DNA from: Nonomuraea cypriaca
GTDB taxonomy: Bacteria; Actinomycetota; Actinomycetes; Streptosporangiales; Streptosporangiaceae
DNA: 58,370 bases
Assembly (NCBI RefSeq): GCF_015645445.1
Contig: NZ_JADOGI010000044.1
Span: forward strand, 1 to 58,370
Direction of reading: 5' to 3'
The position numbers and the translations under genes are program-made. This document shows positions 23,004 to 32,416 of the stretch, piece after piece; position 1 is the first letter of the stretch; each line of letters begins with the position of its first letter. The notes under the pieces are model-generated. The model was given only the letters and a program-made list of their open reading frames with translations, did no database searches and was not told the DNA's origin.

Positions 23004-23614
23004 TCCGGACGGCCGGGGAGCACGGGCTGCTGGTGGAGACCGGCTCGCTGGAGCTGTCGCACCGGCTGGACGCGGCGCTGCGGGCCGAGCGGCCCGAGGG
23101 GGTCGTGGAGATCGTGCCAGGACCGGAAACCGTGCTCGTGGTGGCGCCGGGGGCGGATCAGGCCCGGCTGCGCGCGCGGCTGGCTGAGGTGACCGCGCGG
23201 GAGCGGGACCGGGGCGGGGCAGGGACCGCCGAGGGGCCCGTGGTGACGATCCCCGTGGTCTACGACGGCGCGGACCTCGATTCGGCGGCGGCGCTGGCGG
23301 GGATCTCCGTGGCCGAGGTGATCTCCCGGCACACCGGGCGTGAGCTGGTGGTGGGGTGGCTGGGATTCGCGCCGGGGTTCGCGTATCTCACCGGGCTCGA
23401 TCCCATGCTGGAGCTGCCCAGGCTGGACACGCCGCGGACCTCGGTGCCCGCCGGTTCTGTGGCGGTCGCGGGGCCGTACTCCGCGGTCTATCCGACGGCG
23501 TCGCCGGGCGGGTGGCGGTTGCTCGGGCGCACGTCCGTGCGGGTGTGGGACGTGGCGGCCGACCCGCCGTCGCTGTTCAGGCCGGGGATGCGCGTGCGGT
23601 TCGAAGCCTCATGA
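23000..23614 (+). CDS. pxpB: 5-oxoprolinase subunit B (KipI-like)
   Basis: 204 residues. Allophanate-hydrolase subunit 1 type fold with VVTIPVVYDGADL, HTGRELVVGWLGFAPGFAYL and the SVAVAGPYSAVYPTASPGGW block. GTG 23000 overlaps the pxpA stop by four bases (GTGA), typical of translational coupling, and the stop overlaps the pxpC start in the same way. It acts only as a complex partner of PxpA and PxpC. Confidence 0.92.
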   Translation: MIRTAGEHGLLVETGSLELSHRLDAALRAERPEGVVEIVPGPETVLVVAPGADQARLRARLAEVTARERDRGGAGTAEGPVVTIPVVYDGADLDSAAALAGISVAEVISRHTGRELVVGWLGFAPGFAYLTGLDPMLELPRLDTPRTSVPAGSVAVAGPYSAVYPTASPGGWRLLGRTSVRVWDVAADPPSLFRPGMRVRFEAS

Positions 23615-24447
23615 TCGAGGTGCTGGCGCCGGGCCCGTACGCGACCGTCCAGGACCTCGGCCGGCCGGGGCTCGCGCACCTGGGGGTGCCGCGTTCGGGA
23701 GCGGCCGACGTGGAGAGCATGAAGCTGGCCAACAGGCTCGTGGGCAACGCCGAGGGGCTGGCGGCGATCGAGGTGACGTTCGGCCTGGCCAGGCTGCTGT
23801 TCCTGGACGCGGCGTGGATCGCGCTCGCGGGCGCGCCCGTGGCGGCGGTGGCCGGGATGGGGGCGCCGTTCTGGGTGCCCGCGGGCACGGAGCTGCGCCT
23901 GGGCGCGCCCTCCCACGGGTTGCGCACCTATCTGGCGGTACGCGGCGGGATCGCGGTGGAGCCGGTGCTCGGGAGCCGGTCCACCGACTCGTTGTCCGGG
24001 CTGGGTCCCGAGCCGCTGCGGGCCGGCACGCTGCTGCCCGTGGGGCCGCCGGAAGGCGTCATCTCGGCGGACTTCGCGCCGCTGCCCGAGCCGCGGCCGG
24101 CCGTGTTGCGGGTGCTGCCGGGGCCGCGCGACGACTGGTTCGTCCCCGGGGCGCTGGCCGGGCTGTGCGCGGGGCCGTACACCGTGAGTCAGGACAGCAA
24201 CCGCGTGGGGGTGCGCCTGCACGGGCCCGAGGTGGGGCGGGCCAGGGAGGGCGAGCTGCCGAGCGAGGGCATGGTGACCGGGGCGATCCAGGTGCCGCCT
24301 AGCGGGCAGCCGATCGTGTTCCTCGCCGACCATCCGCCGACGGGGGGCTATCCGGTCATCGGCGTCGTACGCGCCGCGGACCTGCCGGTCACCGCCCAGC
24401 TCAGGCCGGGGGACGAAGTACGCTTCACAGTTCGGCCCGGCCGCTGA
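23611..24447 (+). CDS. pxpC: 5-oxoprolinase subunit C (biotin-dependent carboxyltransferase-like, KipA family)
   Basis: 278 residues with YATVQDLGRPGLAHLGVPRSG, SMKLANRLVGN, LAVRGGI and the C-terminal LADHPPTGGYPVIGVV, all characteristic of the second subunit group. ATG 23611 overlaps the pxpB stop (ATGA). It completes the pyroglutamate hydrolase. The last 23 bp overlap the 3' end of the convergent phzF-like gene. Confidence 0.92.
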   Translation: MIEVLAPGPYATVQDLGRPGLAHLGVPRSGAADVESMKLANRLVGNAEGLAAIEVTFGLARLLFLDAAWIALAGAPVAAVAGMGAPFWVPAGTELRLGAPSHGLRTYLAVRGGIAVEPVLGSRSTDSLSGLGPEPLRAGTLLPVGPPEGVISADFAPLPEPRPAVLRVLPGPRDDWFVPGALAGLCAGPYTVSQDSNRVGVRLHGPEVGRAREGELPSEGMVTGAIQVPPSGQPIVFLADHPPTGGYPVIGVVRAADLPVTAQLRPGDEVRFTVRPGR

Positions 24448-25252
24448 CACAGGTGACGACGGAGCCGCCCACCCACACGCCGCCGTCCTCCTCGGTCACG
24501 CGCACCCGGCCCGAGCGGCCGAGCACGGTGCCCTGGCTCGCGACGTACGGTGCCTTGGCCCGGCCCGTGCGCAGCAGCCACTGGGCCAGGGAGGCGTTGA
24601 GGCTGCCCGTCACGGGGTCCTCGACGGTGGTGCCGTGCACGGGCGTGAACGCCCGCACCTCGAACGCGCAGGGCGACCCCTCCGGGTACGGCCCCGCCAC
24701 GCCCACGTCGTGCGGCACCGGCCCCGGCCGCAGGGCGAGTACCGCCTCGGCGTCCGCCAGCAGCACCGCGACCCAGCCGGGACCGTTGTCGGCCCACTCG
24801 GCGTCCACGATCTCATCCCGCCCGATTCCCAGGGACTCGGCGATCCGCTCGACGAGCGGCTCCTCCACCGGCCCCGACCGCAGTAGCGGCGGCGCCTCGA
24901 ATGCCGGTCCTTCGCCGGTCTCGCGCACCCGTACCAGCCCGGCCGCGCACTGCTGGACGACCTCACCGGCCGTGCGCGGCACTCCCCCGGCCTCCAGCCA
25001 GGCGTGGCAGCTGCCCAGCGTCGGGTGCCCGGCGAAGGGCAACTCGACGGTGGGGGTGAAGATCCGTACCCGGTAGTCGGCGGCGGGGTCGTCAGGTGGC
25101 AGCAGGAAAGTGGTCTCCGCCAGGTTCGTCCACGCGGCGAACCGCTGCATCTCCTCAGTCGTCAGGCCGGCGCCGTCAAGCACCACGGCGAGCGCGTTGC
25201 CGCCGTAGGGGGTGGAGGTAAATACATCAACCTGGACAAATGGGCGCGACAT
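24425..25252 (-). CDS. PhzF-family isomerase/epimerase
   Basis: 275 residues, the usual size. Both halves of the diaminopimelate-epimerase-like fold are visible: NLAETTFLL (catalytic Glu position), LPFAGHPTLGSCH, and late DPVTGSLNASLA. PhzF proteins isomerise diene or amino-acid-like substrates, as in phenazine synthesis, but most family members lack a known substrate and no phenazine genes are nearby. Start ATG 25252 (MSRPFVQVDVFTS) is the family-typical start; the open frame continues 13 codons upstream without support. Its 3' end overlaps pxpC by 23 bp in opposite orientation. Confidence 0.88.
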   Translation of the reverse strand: MSRPFVQVDVFTSTPYGGNALAVVLDGAGLTTEEMQRFAAWTNLAETTFLLPPDDPAADYRVRIFTPTVELPFAGHPTLGSCHAWLEAGGVPRTAGEVVQQCAAGLVRVRETGEGPAFEAPPLLRSGPVEEPLVERIAESLGIGRDEIVDAEWADNGPGWVAVLLADAEAVLALRPGPVPHDVGVAGPYPEGSPCAFEVRAFTPVHGTTVEDPVTGSLNASLAQWLLRTGRAKAPYVASQGTVLGRSGRVRVTEEDGGVWVGGSVVTCVSGRAEL

Positions 25253-25285
25253 ACGGCTCAGTCTCTCAGAGGGGGCTTTTCCCGT

Positions 25286-25291
25286 TAACAT
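25286..25291 (+). promoter_or_regulatory. candidate -10 box of sthA
   Basis: TAACAT in the 60-bp gap between the divergent phzF-like and sthA genes, 21 bases before GTG 25313. It is more AT-rich than its surroundings. This would give a leader of about 15 nt. Confidence 0.4.
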
Positions 25292-25312
25292 GCGGCCTTC
25301 AGACTGAGCCGT

Positions 25313-26728
25313 GTGGCGGATTTCGATTTAGTGGTCCTGGGTTCCGGACCAGGTGGACAGAAGGCCGCGATCGCGGCGGCCAAACTCGGCCGGCGCGTGG
25401 CGGTGGTCGAGAAGCGGCACATGATGGGCGGTGTCTGCATCAACACGGGAACGATCCCGTCCAAGACCCTCCGCGAGGCCGTCCTCTACCTCACCGGCCT
25501 CAACCAGAGAGAACTGTACGGCGCCAGCTACCGGGTCAAGGACGACATCACGGTGACGGACCTGGGGATGCGGACCCAGCACGTGATCGGCCGGGAGATC
25601 CAGGTGATCCGCAGCCAGCTCTCACGCAACCACGTATCGGTGCTGCAGGGCACCGGCAGGTTCCTGGACCCGCACACGATCGGTATCACCGACGAGGAGG
25701 CCATGACCGAGGAGACGAAGGTCACCGCGGACAAGATCGTCATAGCCACGGGCACGTCACCCGCCCGGCCGGCCAGCGTGGAGTTCGACGGCAAGACGGT
25801 CATCGACTCCGACGCGATCCTGCACCTCGACCGGGTGCCCGAGACGCTGGTCGTCGTGGGCGCCGGGGTGATCGGCATCGAGTACGCCTCCATGTTCGCC
25901 GCGCTCGGCACCAAGGTCACGGTGGTGGAGCGGCGCGACCGCATGCTGGAGTTCTGCGACCTGGAGATCGTCGAGGCGCTGAAGTACCACCTGCGCGACC
26001 TGGCGGTGACCTTCAGGTTCGGGGAGAGCGTCGCAGGGGTCGAGCGCCGCCCGCGCGGCGCGCTGACGCTGCTGGAGAGCGGCAAGAAGATCCCGGCCGA
26101 CTGCGTCATGTACTCGGCGGGCCGGCAGGGCAAGACCGCCGAGCTGTGCCTGGACGCCGCCGGCCTGACCGCCGACGACCGGGGCAGGATCTCGGTCGAC
26201 TCCAACTACGCCACGACCGTCCCGCACATCTACGCGGTCGGCGACGTGATCGGCTTCCCCGCGCTGGCGGCCACGTCGATGGAGCAGGGCCGGCTGGCCG
26301 CCCAGCACGCGTTCGGCGAGCCGGCGGGCGGCATGCACGAGTTGTCGCCCATCGGGATCTACACCATTCCCGAGATCAGCTTCGTCGGGAAGTCGGAGGA
26401 CGAGCTGACCCGGGACAAGGTGCCGTTCGAGGTGGGCATCTCGCGCTACCGCGAGCTGGCCAGAGGGCAGATCATCGGCGACTCGTACGGGATGCTGAAG
26501 CTGCTGGTGTCCTCGCTCGACCGGCGGCTGCTCGGCGTGCACGTGTTCGGGACGGGGGCCACGGAGCTGCTGCACATCGGGCAGACGCTGATGGGCTGCG
26601 GCGGCACGGTCGACTACCTGGTCAACGCCGTGTTCAACTACCCGACGCTGTCGGAGTCGTACAAGGTGGCGGCGCTGGACGCCATGAACAAGATGCGGAC
26701 GGTCGCCCGGCTCGCCTCGGACAGGTGA
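25313..26728 (+). CDS. sthA: Si-specific soluble NAD(P)+ transhydrogenase
   Basis: 471 residues. FAD-binding [10 protein letters not shown] at residues 10-19, [13 protein letters not shown] (40-52), a central NAD(P) fold [16 protein letters not shown], and the FAD-contacting [13 protein letters not shown]. The redox-active cysteine pair of other family flavoenzymes is replaced by a single Cys42 with Thr47, the feature that sets SthA apart. It transfers hydride between NADPH and NAD+ in the cytoplasm. Start GTG 25313 lacks a strong ribosome binding site. Convergent with the GH30 gene with only 15 bp between stops. Confidence 0.92.
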   Translation: MADFDLVVLGSGPGGQKAAIAAAKLGRRVAVVEKRHMMGGVCINTGTIPSKTLREAVLYLTGLNQRELYGASYRVKDDITVTDLGMRTQHVIGREIQVIRSQLSRNHVSVLQGTGRFLDPHTIGITDEEAMTEETKVTADKIVIATGTSPARPASVEFDGKTVIDSDAILHLDRVPETLVVVGAGVIGIEYASMFAALGTKVTVVERRDRMLEFCDLEIVEALKYHLRDLAVTFRFGESVAGVERRPRGALTLLESGKKIPADCVMYSAGRQGKTAELCLDAAGLTADDRGRISVDSNYATTVPHIYAVGDVIGFPALAATSMEQGRLAAQHAFGEPAGGMHELSPIGIYTIPEISFVGKSEDELTRDKVPFEVGISRYRELARGQIIGDSYGMLKLLVSSLDRRLLGVHVFGTGATELLHIGQTLMGCGGTVDYLVNAVFNYPTLSESYKVAALDAMNKMRTVARLASDR

Positions 26729-26743
26729 GCCGGACGGCCTTCG

Positions 26744-28600
26744 TCAGGACAGCGTCCACTTCTGGTTGGCGGCACCCGTGCAGGTCCAGATCTGCAGGCG
26801 GGTGCCGTCGGCACTGGTGTTGCCTGTGACGTCGGCGCACTTGTCAGCGGCGGGGTTGACCAGGTCCCTGCCCGCCGTGTGGGTCCACTGCTGGTTGGCG
26901 GCGCCCGTACACGACCAGAGTTGCAGCCTGCTGCCGTCGGCGGTGCCGTGGTCGGCGACGTCGAGGCACTTGCCGAGCGCGCGCAGCGTGCCGTCGCCTG
27001 GCCGGGTCCACCGCTGCGCGGCGCTGCCGTTGCAGGTGTGGAGCTGCACGGCCGTGCCGTCCGCGCTGCTGCCTCCGGCCACGTCGACGCACTTGCCCGC
27101 CAGGCCGGTGATCGTGCCGCCAGAGGCGCCCGACGGCGTGCCCGACCAGGTGAACGTGGCGGTGGTGCGAGCGGGCAGCGTGTAGACGAACGACTGGCCG
27201 CCCCAGTCGACCCTGATCGACTGCGCCGACGTGCCGCCGTTGTGGGCGATCAGCGCCTTGGAGCCGTCGGGGTTGCGCCAGGCGACGTTCTGGACCGTGC
27301 CGTTCGCGGTCGAGTCGATCCGGTACGCCCCCGGCTTGACGAACTTGGTGAGGTGGCCGGTCGTGTAGTACTCGATCGTGTAGTCCACCTGGCCCGCGCG
27401 GGCGCCGCCCTCCTGGACGGTGATCAGGCCGGTGCAGGTGCCGCAGCCGCCGTTGTGCGGGCCCATGTTCTGGTTCAGCGCGAGACTCCACTTGACCAGG
27501 CTGCTGCTCCAGTTGCGGGCGTAGGTGACGATGTCGGCCATGTCCTCGTTGTGCTGGTTGCCGATCCAGGTGCCGCCCGAGTGCTCGGTGCTGAACTGCG
27601 GCACCGACGGATACTGGCCGTGCACCTGCGTGCCGACCGCCGGGTCACCGTAGTAGCCGTGCCAGGCGATGCCGCCGAACAACGGGTCGTTCCTGATCGC
27701 GGCGTCCGCCAGGATCGGGCTGCCGATCTGGCCGTAGTCGCCGTAGTTCCAGTCGTGTACGAGCACCTTCGTGGTGATGCCGGCCGCACGGAACGCCGGG
27801 AAGACGAAGTTCTTGGTCAGCTCGATCAGGCCGGAGGCGTTCCAGGACATGCCCGGGTAGTTCATGGCGGTCGGGTTGGACGCCTGGCAGCAGTTGGGCT
27901 CGTTCTGGAGCGAGACGTAGTTCACCGGGACTCCGGCGGCCTGGTAGCTCTGGATGTACTTGACCAGGTACTGGGCGTACGTGCCGTAGTGCTCCCACTT
28001 CAGCCAGCCCATCTGGTCCATCCGGCCGTTGTCCTTCATCCAGCCGGGGGCGCTCCACGGGACGCCCTTGACCCGCAGCGCCGGGTTGAGCTGCTTGGCC
28101 TGGGCGGTCAGGAGCCGCACATTGGTGTCGTAGCCGTTGGCGCCGAAGTCGTTCAGGTCGCAGCAGGTGTCGTCGAGCGAGACCATGCCGGGGCGGGACA
28201 GGTCGGAGGCGCCGATCGGGTTGCGTACGAACGACAGCCCGATCCCCTCGGACGGCGAGAACAGCTTGCGCATCGCGGCGTCCCGGGTGGCCGCGCTGAC
28301 CGGCCCGCCGCGCAGCAGGTACGCGGTCGTGTCGGTGATCGACGCGCCCCCGCCCTCGAACTGCTGGTATCTGGTGCCCTCGTTGACGGTGATCGTGTGG
28401 GCGGCGCCGCCGCCCGCGGGGCCGAAGGCGATCGGCGCCTGCTGCGCGAGGCCGCGCGTGACGGTACGGCCGCCGGAGTCGGACGTGGTGGTGAGCCAGA
28501 CGTTCACGGGCTCGCCGGCGGCGAGGGCCGGGACCGGCACGGCCAGTCCTAAGACGGCCGCGGTGGCGAGCGTGAGCGCCCGCCGGAGGGTTCTGGACAC
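26744..28600 (-). CDS. secreted glycoside hydrolase family 30-like enzyme with ricin-type lectin (CBM13) domain
   Basis: 618 residues. A clear signal peptide (1-28, SRTLRR then a hydrophobic stretch ending ALAA). The (beta/alpha)8 domain of the GH30/glucosylceramidase-like type runs from about residue 50 to 470. Catalytic glutamates are in SLQNEP (E234, acid/base) and QFSTEHSGG (E339, nucleophile). The last ~125 residues (494-618) are a ricin-B-type lectin with three repeats of the NQKW / QRW kind. Likely acts outside the cell on a plant or fungal beta-glycan; specificity within GH30 cannot be read off. GTG 28600 has AGAAAGG at 8 nt. A LacI-type regulator is directly upstream on the same strand. 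Confidence 0.85.
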   Translation of the reverse strand: MSRTLRRALTLATAAVLGLAVPVPALAAGEPVNVWLTTTSDSGGRTVTRGLAQQAPIAFGPAGGGAAHTITVNEGTRYQQFEGGGASITDTTAYLLRGGPVSAATRDAAMRKLFSPSEGIGLSFVRNPIGASDLSRPGMVSLDDTCCDLNDFGANGYDTNVRLLTAQAKQLNPALRVKGVPWSAPGWMKDNGRMDQMGWLKWEHYGTYAQYLVKYIQSYQAAGVPVNYVSLQNEPNCCQASNPTAMNYPGMSWNASGLIELTKNFVFPAFRAAGITTKVLVHDWNYGDYGQIGSPILADAAIRNDPLFGGIAWHGYYGDPAVGTQVHGQYPSVPQFSTEHSGGTWIGNQHNEDMADIVTYARNWSSSLVKWSLALNQNMGPHNGGCGTCTGLITVQEGGARAGQVDYTIEYYTTGHLTKFVKPGAYRIDSTANGTVQNVAWRNPDGSKALIAHNGGTSAQSIRVDWGGQSFVYTLPARTTATFTWSGTPSGASGGTITGLAGKCVDVAGGSSADGTAVQLHTCNGSAAQRWTRPGDGTLRALGKCLDVADHGTADGSRLQLWSCTGAANQQWTHTAGRDLVNPAADKCADVTGNTSADGTRLQIWTCTGAANQKWTLS

Positions 28601-28632
28601 GGCTGGGGCCTTTCTGGCAGGGGGTGATGCCT

Positions 28633-28733
28633 ATGTAACAAATGAAACAAATGTGAAACAGGCTTCGCACTCAGCAGAACAACATGAGCCACCACTGTCG
28701 TCAAGTCAGCGGTCAGATGTAACAGATGAAACA
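28633..28733 (-). promoter_or_regulatory. duplicated TGTTTCA/TGTTACA element upstream of the GH30 gene
   Basis: On the minus strand TGTTTCATTTGTTACAT (28649-28633) recurs as TGTTTCATCTGTTACAT (28733-28717), one mismatch, 84 bp apart (about eight helical turns). A further TGTTTCACAT lies at 28660-28651. The AT-rich elements sit between the lacI stop and the GH30 start, so they are candidate regulator sites or promoter elements. They are direct repeats, not the palindrome expected of a classical LacI operator. Confidence 0.55.
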
Positions 28734-28739
28734 GCGGGC

Positions 28740-29768
28740 TCAGCGCGGCACGGGCCCGGTGGAGGCGCGGACGATCAGCTCGGTGCCCAGCGAGACGTGC
28801 AGCGCCTCCAGAGTGTGCCTGCTGAGCAGCCGCATCAGCAGCGTGACCGCCATCCGCCCCATTTCCTCCAGCGGCTGGCGCACCGTGGTGAGGGCCGGCG
28901 AGGTGGCCCGGCTGACGTCGATGTCGTCGAAGCCCGCCACCGACAGGTCGCCGGGGACGCTCAGCCCCCGCTCGGCCGCCGCCCACAGCGCCCCTACCGC
29001 CATCTTGTCGTTGAACGCCACCAGCGCCGTCGGCCGCTCGGGCAGGTCGAGCAGCTCGCCGGCCGCGCGGTGGCCCTGCTCGGTGCTCGGCTCCGGAACG
29101 TTGCGCAGCAGCTCCGGGGTGGGCAGCACGCCGGCGTCGGCCAGCGAGGCGGTGTATCCGGCCAGTCTGGCCTCACTGGGCAGCCATTTCACCGGGCCGC
29201 CGATGATCCCGACGCGGCGGTGGCCCAGCCCGGTCACGTGGGCCATCAGCTTGCGACCGCCGGCGAAGTGAGCGGCCGACACGGCGGCGACGTCCTTCGG
29301 TGGCGGGGTCCTCGGGTCGATCACCACGAAGGGGAAGCCGCGGTCGCGCAGGCGTACGAGCTCCTCGCCCGGCTCCGGGGGCAGGATCAGGATCGCGCCC
29401 GCGACCCCGGGCAGACCGGGCAGGCCCGGCAGCACGGGCGCGCCCTGGGCGGCCTCGCCGGCGCCAAGGATCATCTGCCTGCCGTGCAGCTCGATCGTCT
29501 CCCCCACCGACGAGACGATGAGCCCGAAGTAGTCGCTCAGGACGTACGGGCAGCGCACGTAGACCGCGCCGGCCGCCGTCTCCCGCTCCGCGCGCGGCCT
29601 GGGCGCCTGGTCGCCGAGCCGGCCGACGGCGCGCAGCACCAGCTCGCGGGTCCGCGGGGCGACGTTGGCCTGGCCGTTGAGCACGCGCGAGACGGTGGCG
29701 ATCGACAGGCCGGTCTCGGCCGCGACGTCACGCACCGTCGCGCGCGCCCGGCCGGCTCCTGCCGTCAT
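28740..29768 (-). CDS. LacI-family transcriptional regulator
   Basis: 342 residues. The N-terminal helix-turn-helix TVRDVAAETGLSIATVSRVL and hinge NGQANVAP (about 11-38), then a periplasmic-binding-protein-like sugar-sensing domain to the end. Start ATG 29768 with a GGGGG site. It lies directly upstream of the GH30 gene on the same strand (139-bp gap), so it probably controls that gene in response to a sugar derived from its substrate; this is inference from position. Confidence 0.88.
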   Translation of the reverse strand: MTAGAGRARATVRDVAAETGLSIATVSRVLNGQANVAPRTRELVLRAVGRLGDQAPRPRAERETAAGAVYVRCPYVLSDYFGLIVSSVGETIELHGRQMILGAGEAAQGAPVLPGLPGLPGVAGAILILPPEPGEELVRLRDRGFPFVVIDPRTPPPKDVAAVSAAHFAGGRKLMAHVTGLGHRRVGIIGGPVKWLPSEARLAGYTASLADAGVLPTPELLRNVPEPSTEQGHRAAGELLDLPERPTALVAFNDKMAVGALWAAAERGLSVPGDLSVAGFDDIDVSRATSPALTTVRQPLEEMGRMAVTLLMRLLSRHTLEALHVSLGTELIVRASTGPVPR

Positions 29769-29866
29769 CCACGCCCCCTGACCCCGCTTCGCCGTCAGGA
29801 TATTCAGCGGGCGCGGCCGATCTCCACCCCGCGGTTCCCGGCTCGGCCCTCGGGGCCGTCACCGCC

Positions 29867-29906
29867 GCCGGACCGGTTCCTGGGAAGCCGGACCGGTTCC
29901 TGGGAG
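29867..29906. repeat. 20-bp tandem duplication
   Basis: Two adjacent 20-bp units, GCCGGACCGGTTCCTGGGAA followed by the same sequence ending G. They lie upstream of lacI and beyond the 3' end of the DoxX gene, and each contains ACCGGT. The 211-bp gap holds no gene that I can support. Confidence 0.85.
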
Positions 29907-29979
29907 GAGGTGCCGCGGAACCGGCATCCGGTGGGCGTCTCTCAGGGCACGCCGGCGAGGCGTCCGCCGCGGGAGCGGG

Positions 29980-30684
29980 TCAGCCGGACGCGGGGCGGCG
30001 GCCGCGGGCCGGTGGTTTCTTACGGCCGGCCACCAGCGTGTCGCCCGGCGTGGGCGACGGCGTGGTGTCCTCGGCGCCCTTGGGGTCGCCGCTCTGTGGC
30101 CGCGGGCGCGGATGGGGAGCCGTGTCCTCGGTCCCCGACACCGCCGGTTTGTCCTTGGCGTCGGAGTCCTTGGTGTCGGAACTGTCCGGTTTTTCGGGCT
30201 CGCGGAAGGAGGCGATCACCCGGTCCGCCTCGCTGTCGGCGGCGAACTCGTCCGCCGCCTCGGACTCCCTGCGCCGGATCACGACCATGTGATCCACGGA
30301 GACCCGCCCGGCGCCGACGACGGCGAGAAGGAGGGAGGCGGCGCCCAGGAGGATCAGCTCGTTCATGCTGATCGGATTGAGCGGCGGCGCCACCACGAAG
30401 ACGGCCAGGGCCTCGGCGAACAGGATCAGGCCGGTGGTCGACACCGCCAGCCCGGCGATCAGCAGCGCGCCGCCGATGAGCTCGGCGAGCATGGTGACCG
30501 TCGCCCAGGCGCCGGGCGCGGGGGCGCCCTGCTCGAGAAACCTCGCCCCGGTGATCTTCAGGCCGTCCTCGAGCTTGGCCCAGCCGTTGGCGAAGAAGAT
30601 GCCGCCCACGCCTACGCGGGCGACTAAAGCAGCAAGATCACGAAGGGCCTGTTTCACGGTTATTGTCTGCCCTAAGCGGGACAT
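29980..30684 (-). CDS. DoxX-family membrane protein with long disordered C-terminal tail
   Basis: 234 residues. Four hydrophobic segments (about 13-35, 55-75, 80-100, 105-125) form the DoxX module, with the typical first part VGGIFFANGWAKLEDG. After residue ~140 comes a polar, Pro/Asp/Lys-rich tail of ~95 residues, likely cytoplasmic and disordered, which is unusual in length. DoxX proteins are linked to redox homeostasis at the membrane. ATG 30684 has GAGGTG five bases upstream, so the longer frame is not used. It follows the MFS gene by 8 bp in one operon. Confidence 0.82.
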   Translation of the reverse strand: MSRLGQTITVKQALRDLAALVARVGVGGIFFANGWAKLEDGLKITGARFLEQGAPAPGAWATVTMLAELIGGALLIAGLAVSTTGLILFAEALAVFVVAPPLNPISMNELILLGAASLLLAVVGAGRVSVDHMVVIRRRESEAADEFAADSEADRVIASFREPEKPDSSDTKDSDAKDKPAVSGTEDTAPHPRPRPQSGDPKGAEDTTPSPTPGDTLVAGRKKPPARGRRPASG

Positions 30685-30692
30685 AGCACACC

Positions 30693-32222
30693 TCAATCAC
30701 GGCTGAGCAGCATGGCGACCACAACGGCCGTCAAACTGAGCAGGACGACACTGACGACCACGGTCGTGTGCAGGGCGTTGACGAAGGCCCACCGGGCGGC
30801 GTCGAGCAGCGCCCCGCCCGCGCTGCCGCCGACCTGGTCCGCGACGTGCGCGGCCGAGGCGAGCGACTGCCTGGCCTGGTCCATGCCTCCGTCGGAGACC
30901 CCGGGCACCGGGGGCAGACCTGGCGCGTACACGATCGTGGTGACCGTGCCGAGCACGGCCACGCCCAGGCCGGCGCCCAGTTCGTACGCCGTCTCCTCGA
31001 TCGCCGCGGCGCCGCCCGCCTGGGACTCCGACGCGGAGGACATGATCGTGTCGGAGGCGGCGAGCAGCGCCACCTGCACCCCGAACCCGATGCCGACGAA
31101 GCAGATCGCCAGCATCACGGGATGGCCCTCGACGCCCCAGCCCAGCGTGGGGGTCAGGGCGAGCGCGACGAGGCCGAGCCCGCCGCTCATCGTGGCCCGC
31201 ATGCCGATCCGCGACAGGATGTGGGCCGCGGCGAGCCCGCCGAGCACGGCCGACACCACCAGCGGCAGCATCCGGATCGCGGCGCGCAGCGGGCTGTCAC
31301 CGAGCACGAGTTGAAGGTATTGGGCGAGCATGAGCTGCAGCCCCACCAGCGCGAAAACGCCGAGCAACACGCCCGCGACGCCGGTGGTGAAGTCGCGCCT
31401 GCGGAACAGCCCGACCTCCAGCAACGGCGTTCGCAGCCGCGTCTGCCGCCGGACGAACACGACAAGAAGCCCGAGACCGCCCAGGAACACCAGCAGGGAC
31501 GCCCACAGCGGCATGAGACTGCCTGAACCCGCCTCCTTCAGCCCGAAGGCCAGCGCGAGGATGCCGGCCACCGACAACACCGCGCTGACGGCGTCCCAGG
31601 AGCCCCGTTGGCGCTCGCGCGACTCGGGCAGCAGGCGTACGGCGGCGGGCAGCAGCACGAGCAGGATCGGCACGTTGATGAGGAAGACGGCGCCCCACCA
31701 GACGCCGACGAGGATCCCGCCGATGAGCGGCCCCACGGCCGCGCCGGCGGCGGCGACCGCGCTCCAGACGCCCAGGGCGATGGCGCGCTCTCGCCGGTCG
31801 GTGAACACCTGGCGGATGAGCGAGAGCGTGGCCGGCATGATCATCGCGCCGCCGACGCCGAGCAACGCCCTGGCCAGGACCAGGGTCAGCGGGGTCGGGG
31901 CGAACGCGGCCGCCGCCGAGGCCACGCCGAACAGCACGAACCCGTACAGGACCAGCCGCTTGCGGCCGTACCTGTCGCCGAGCGTGCCGAACATGATCAG
32001 CAGCGGCGCCACCACGAGCGAGTAGATGTCGATGATCCACAGCAGCTGCACCGCGGAAGGTTCGAGGGCGGCGGTGAGCGCGGGCACCGCGATGTGCAGG
32101 ACCGTGGCGTCGACGGTGATCAGCAGCAGGCTCGCGCAGAGCAGGACGAGGATGGACCAGCGGCGGTCGTGGCACTCCCGGTCGGCAGTCCGTACGGGGG
32201 GTGCGGCCTGTGTGACGGTCAT
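30693..32222 (-). CDS. MFS transporter, DHA2 (EmrB/QacA) type drug exporter
   Basis: 509 residues, 14 predicted membrane segments. The signature GDRYGRKR between helices 2 and 3 and the motif-C-like GVWSAVAAAGAAVGPLIGG are present. It exports hydrophobic compounds by proton antiport. ATG 32222 has GAGGAGA at good spacing. First gene of a two-gene operon with doxX. No TetR/MarR regulator gene adjoins it; a 12-bp palindrome at 32417 lies in the divergent region. Confidence 0.88.
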   Translation of the reverse strand: MTVTQAAPPVRTADRECHDRRWSILVLLCASLLLITVDATVLHIAVPALTAALEPSAVQLLWIIDIYSLVVAPLLIMFGTLGDRYGRKRLVLYGFVLFGVASAAAAFAPTPLTLVLARALLGVGGAMIMPATLSLIRQVFTDRRERAIALGVWSAVAAAGAAVGPLIGGILVGVWWGAVFLINVPILLVLLPAAVRLLPESRERQRGSWDAVSAVLSVAGILALAFGLKEAGSGSLMPLWASLLVFLGGLGLLVVFVRRQTRLRTPLLEVGLFRRRDFTTGVAGVLLGVFALVGLQLMLAQYLQLVLGDSPLRAAIRMLPLVVSAVLGGLAAAHILSRIGMRATMSGGLGLVALALTPTLGWGVEGHPVMLAICFVGIGFGVQVALLAASDTIMSSASESQAGGAAAIEETAYELGAGLGVAVLGTVTTIVYAPGLPPVPGVSDGGMDQARQSLASAAHVADQVGGSAGGALLDAARWAFVNALHTTVVVSVVLLSLTAVVVAMLLSRD

Positions 32223-32416
32223 GGGTCTCCTCGCAGGCCGATCCGTGTCACAGGGCCCGCTCGTGCTGTTGGTCGACAGACCTCGGAGCCGCGCACTCGG
32301 CTGCTCTTTCCGGCCGAGCTCCTTGACCTGGCTCCTCGGCTCCCGGCTTGCGTGGCAGCTTAGGCCATGTCAGGCACTTGTCATAGCGGTATCGGATGAT
32401 CCGCCGTCCGCCGTAC

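Noticed and set aside
28740..28986. His/Leu-rich frame around the GH30 promoter
   Set aside because: It arises from the TGTTTCA repeats and lies antisense or out of frame to lacI; no start signal.
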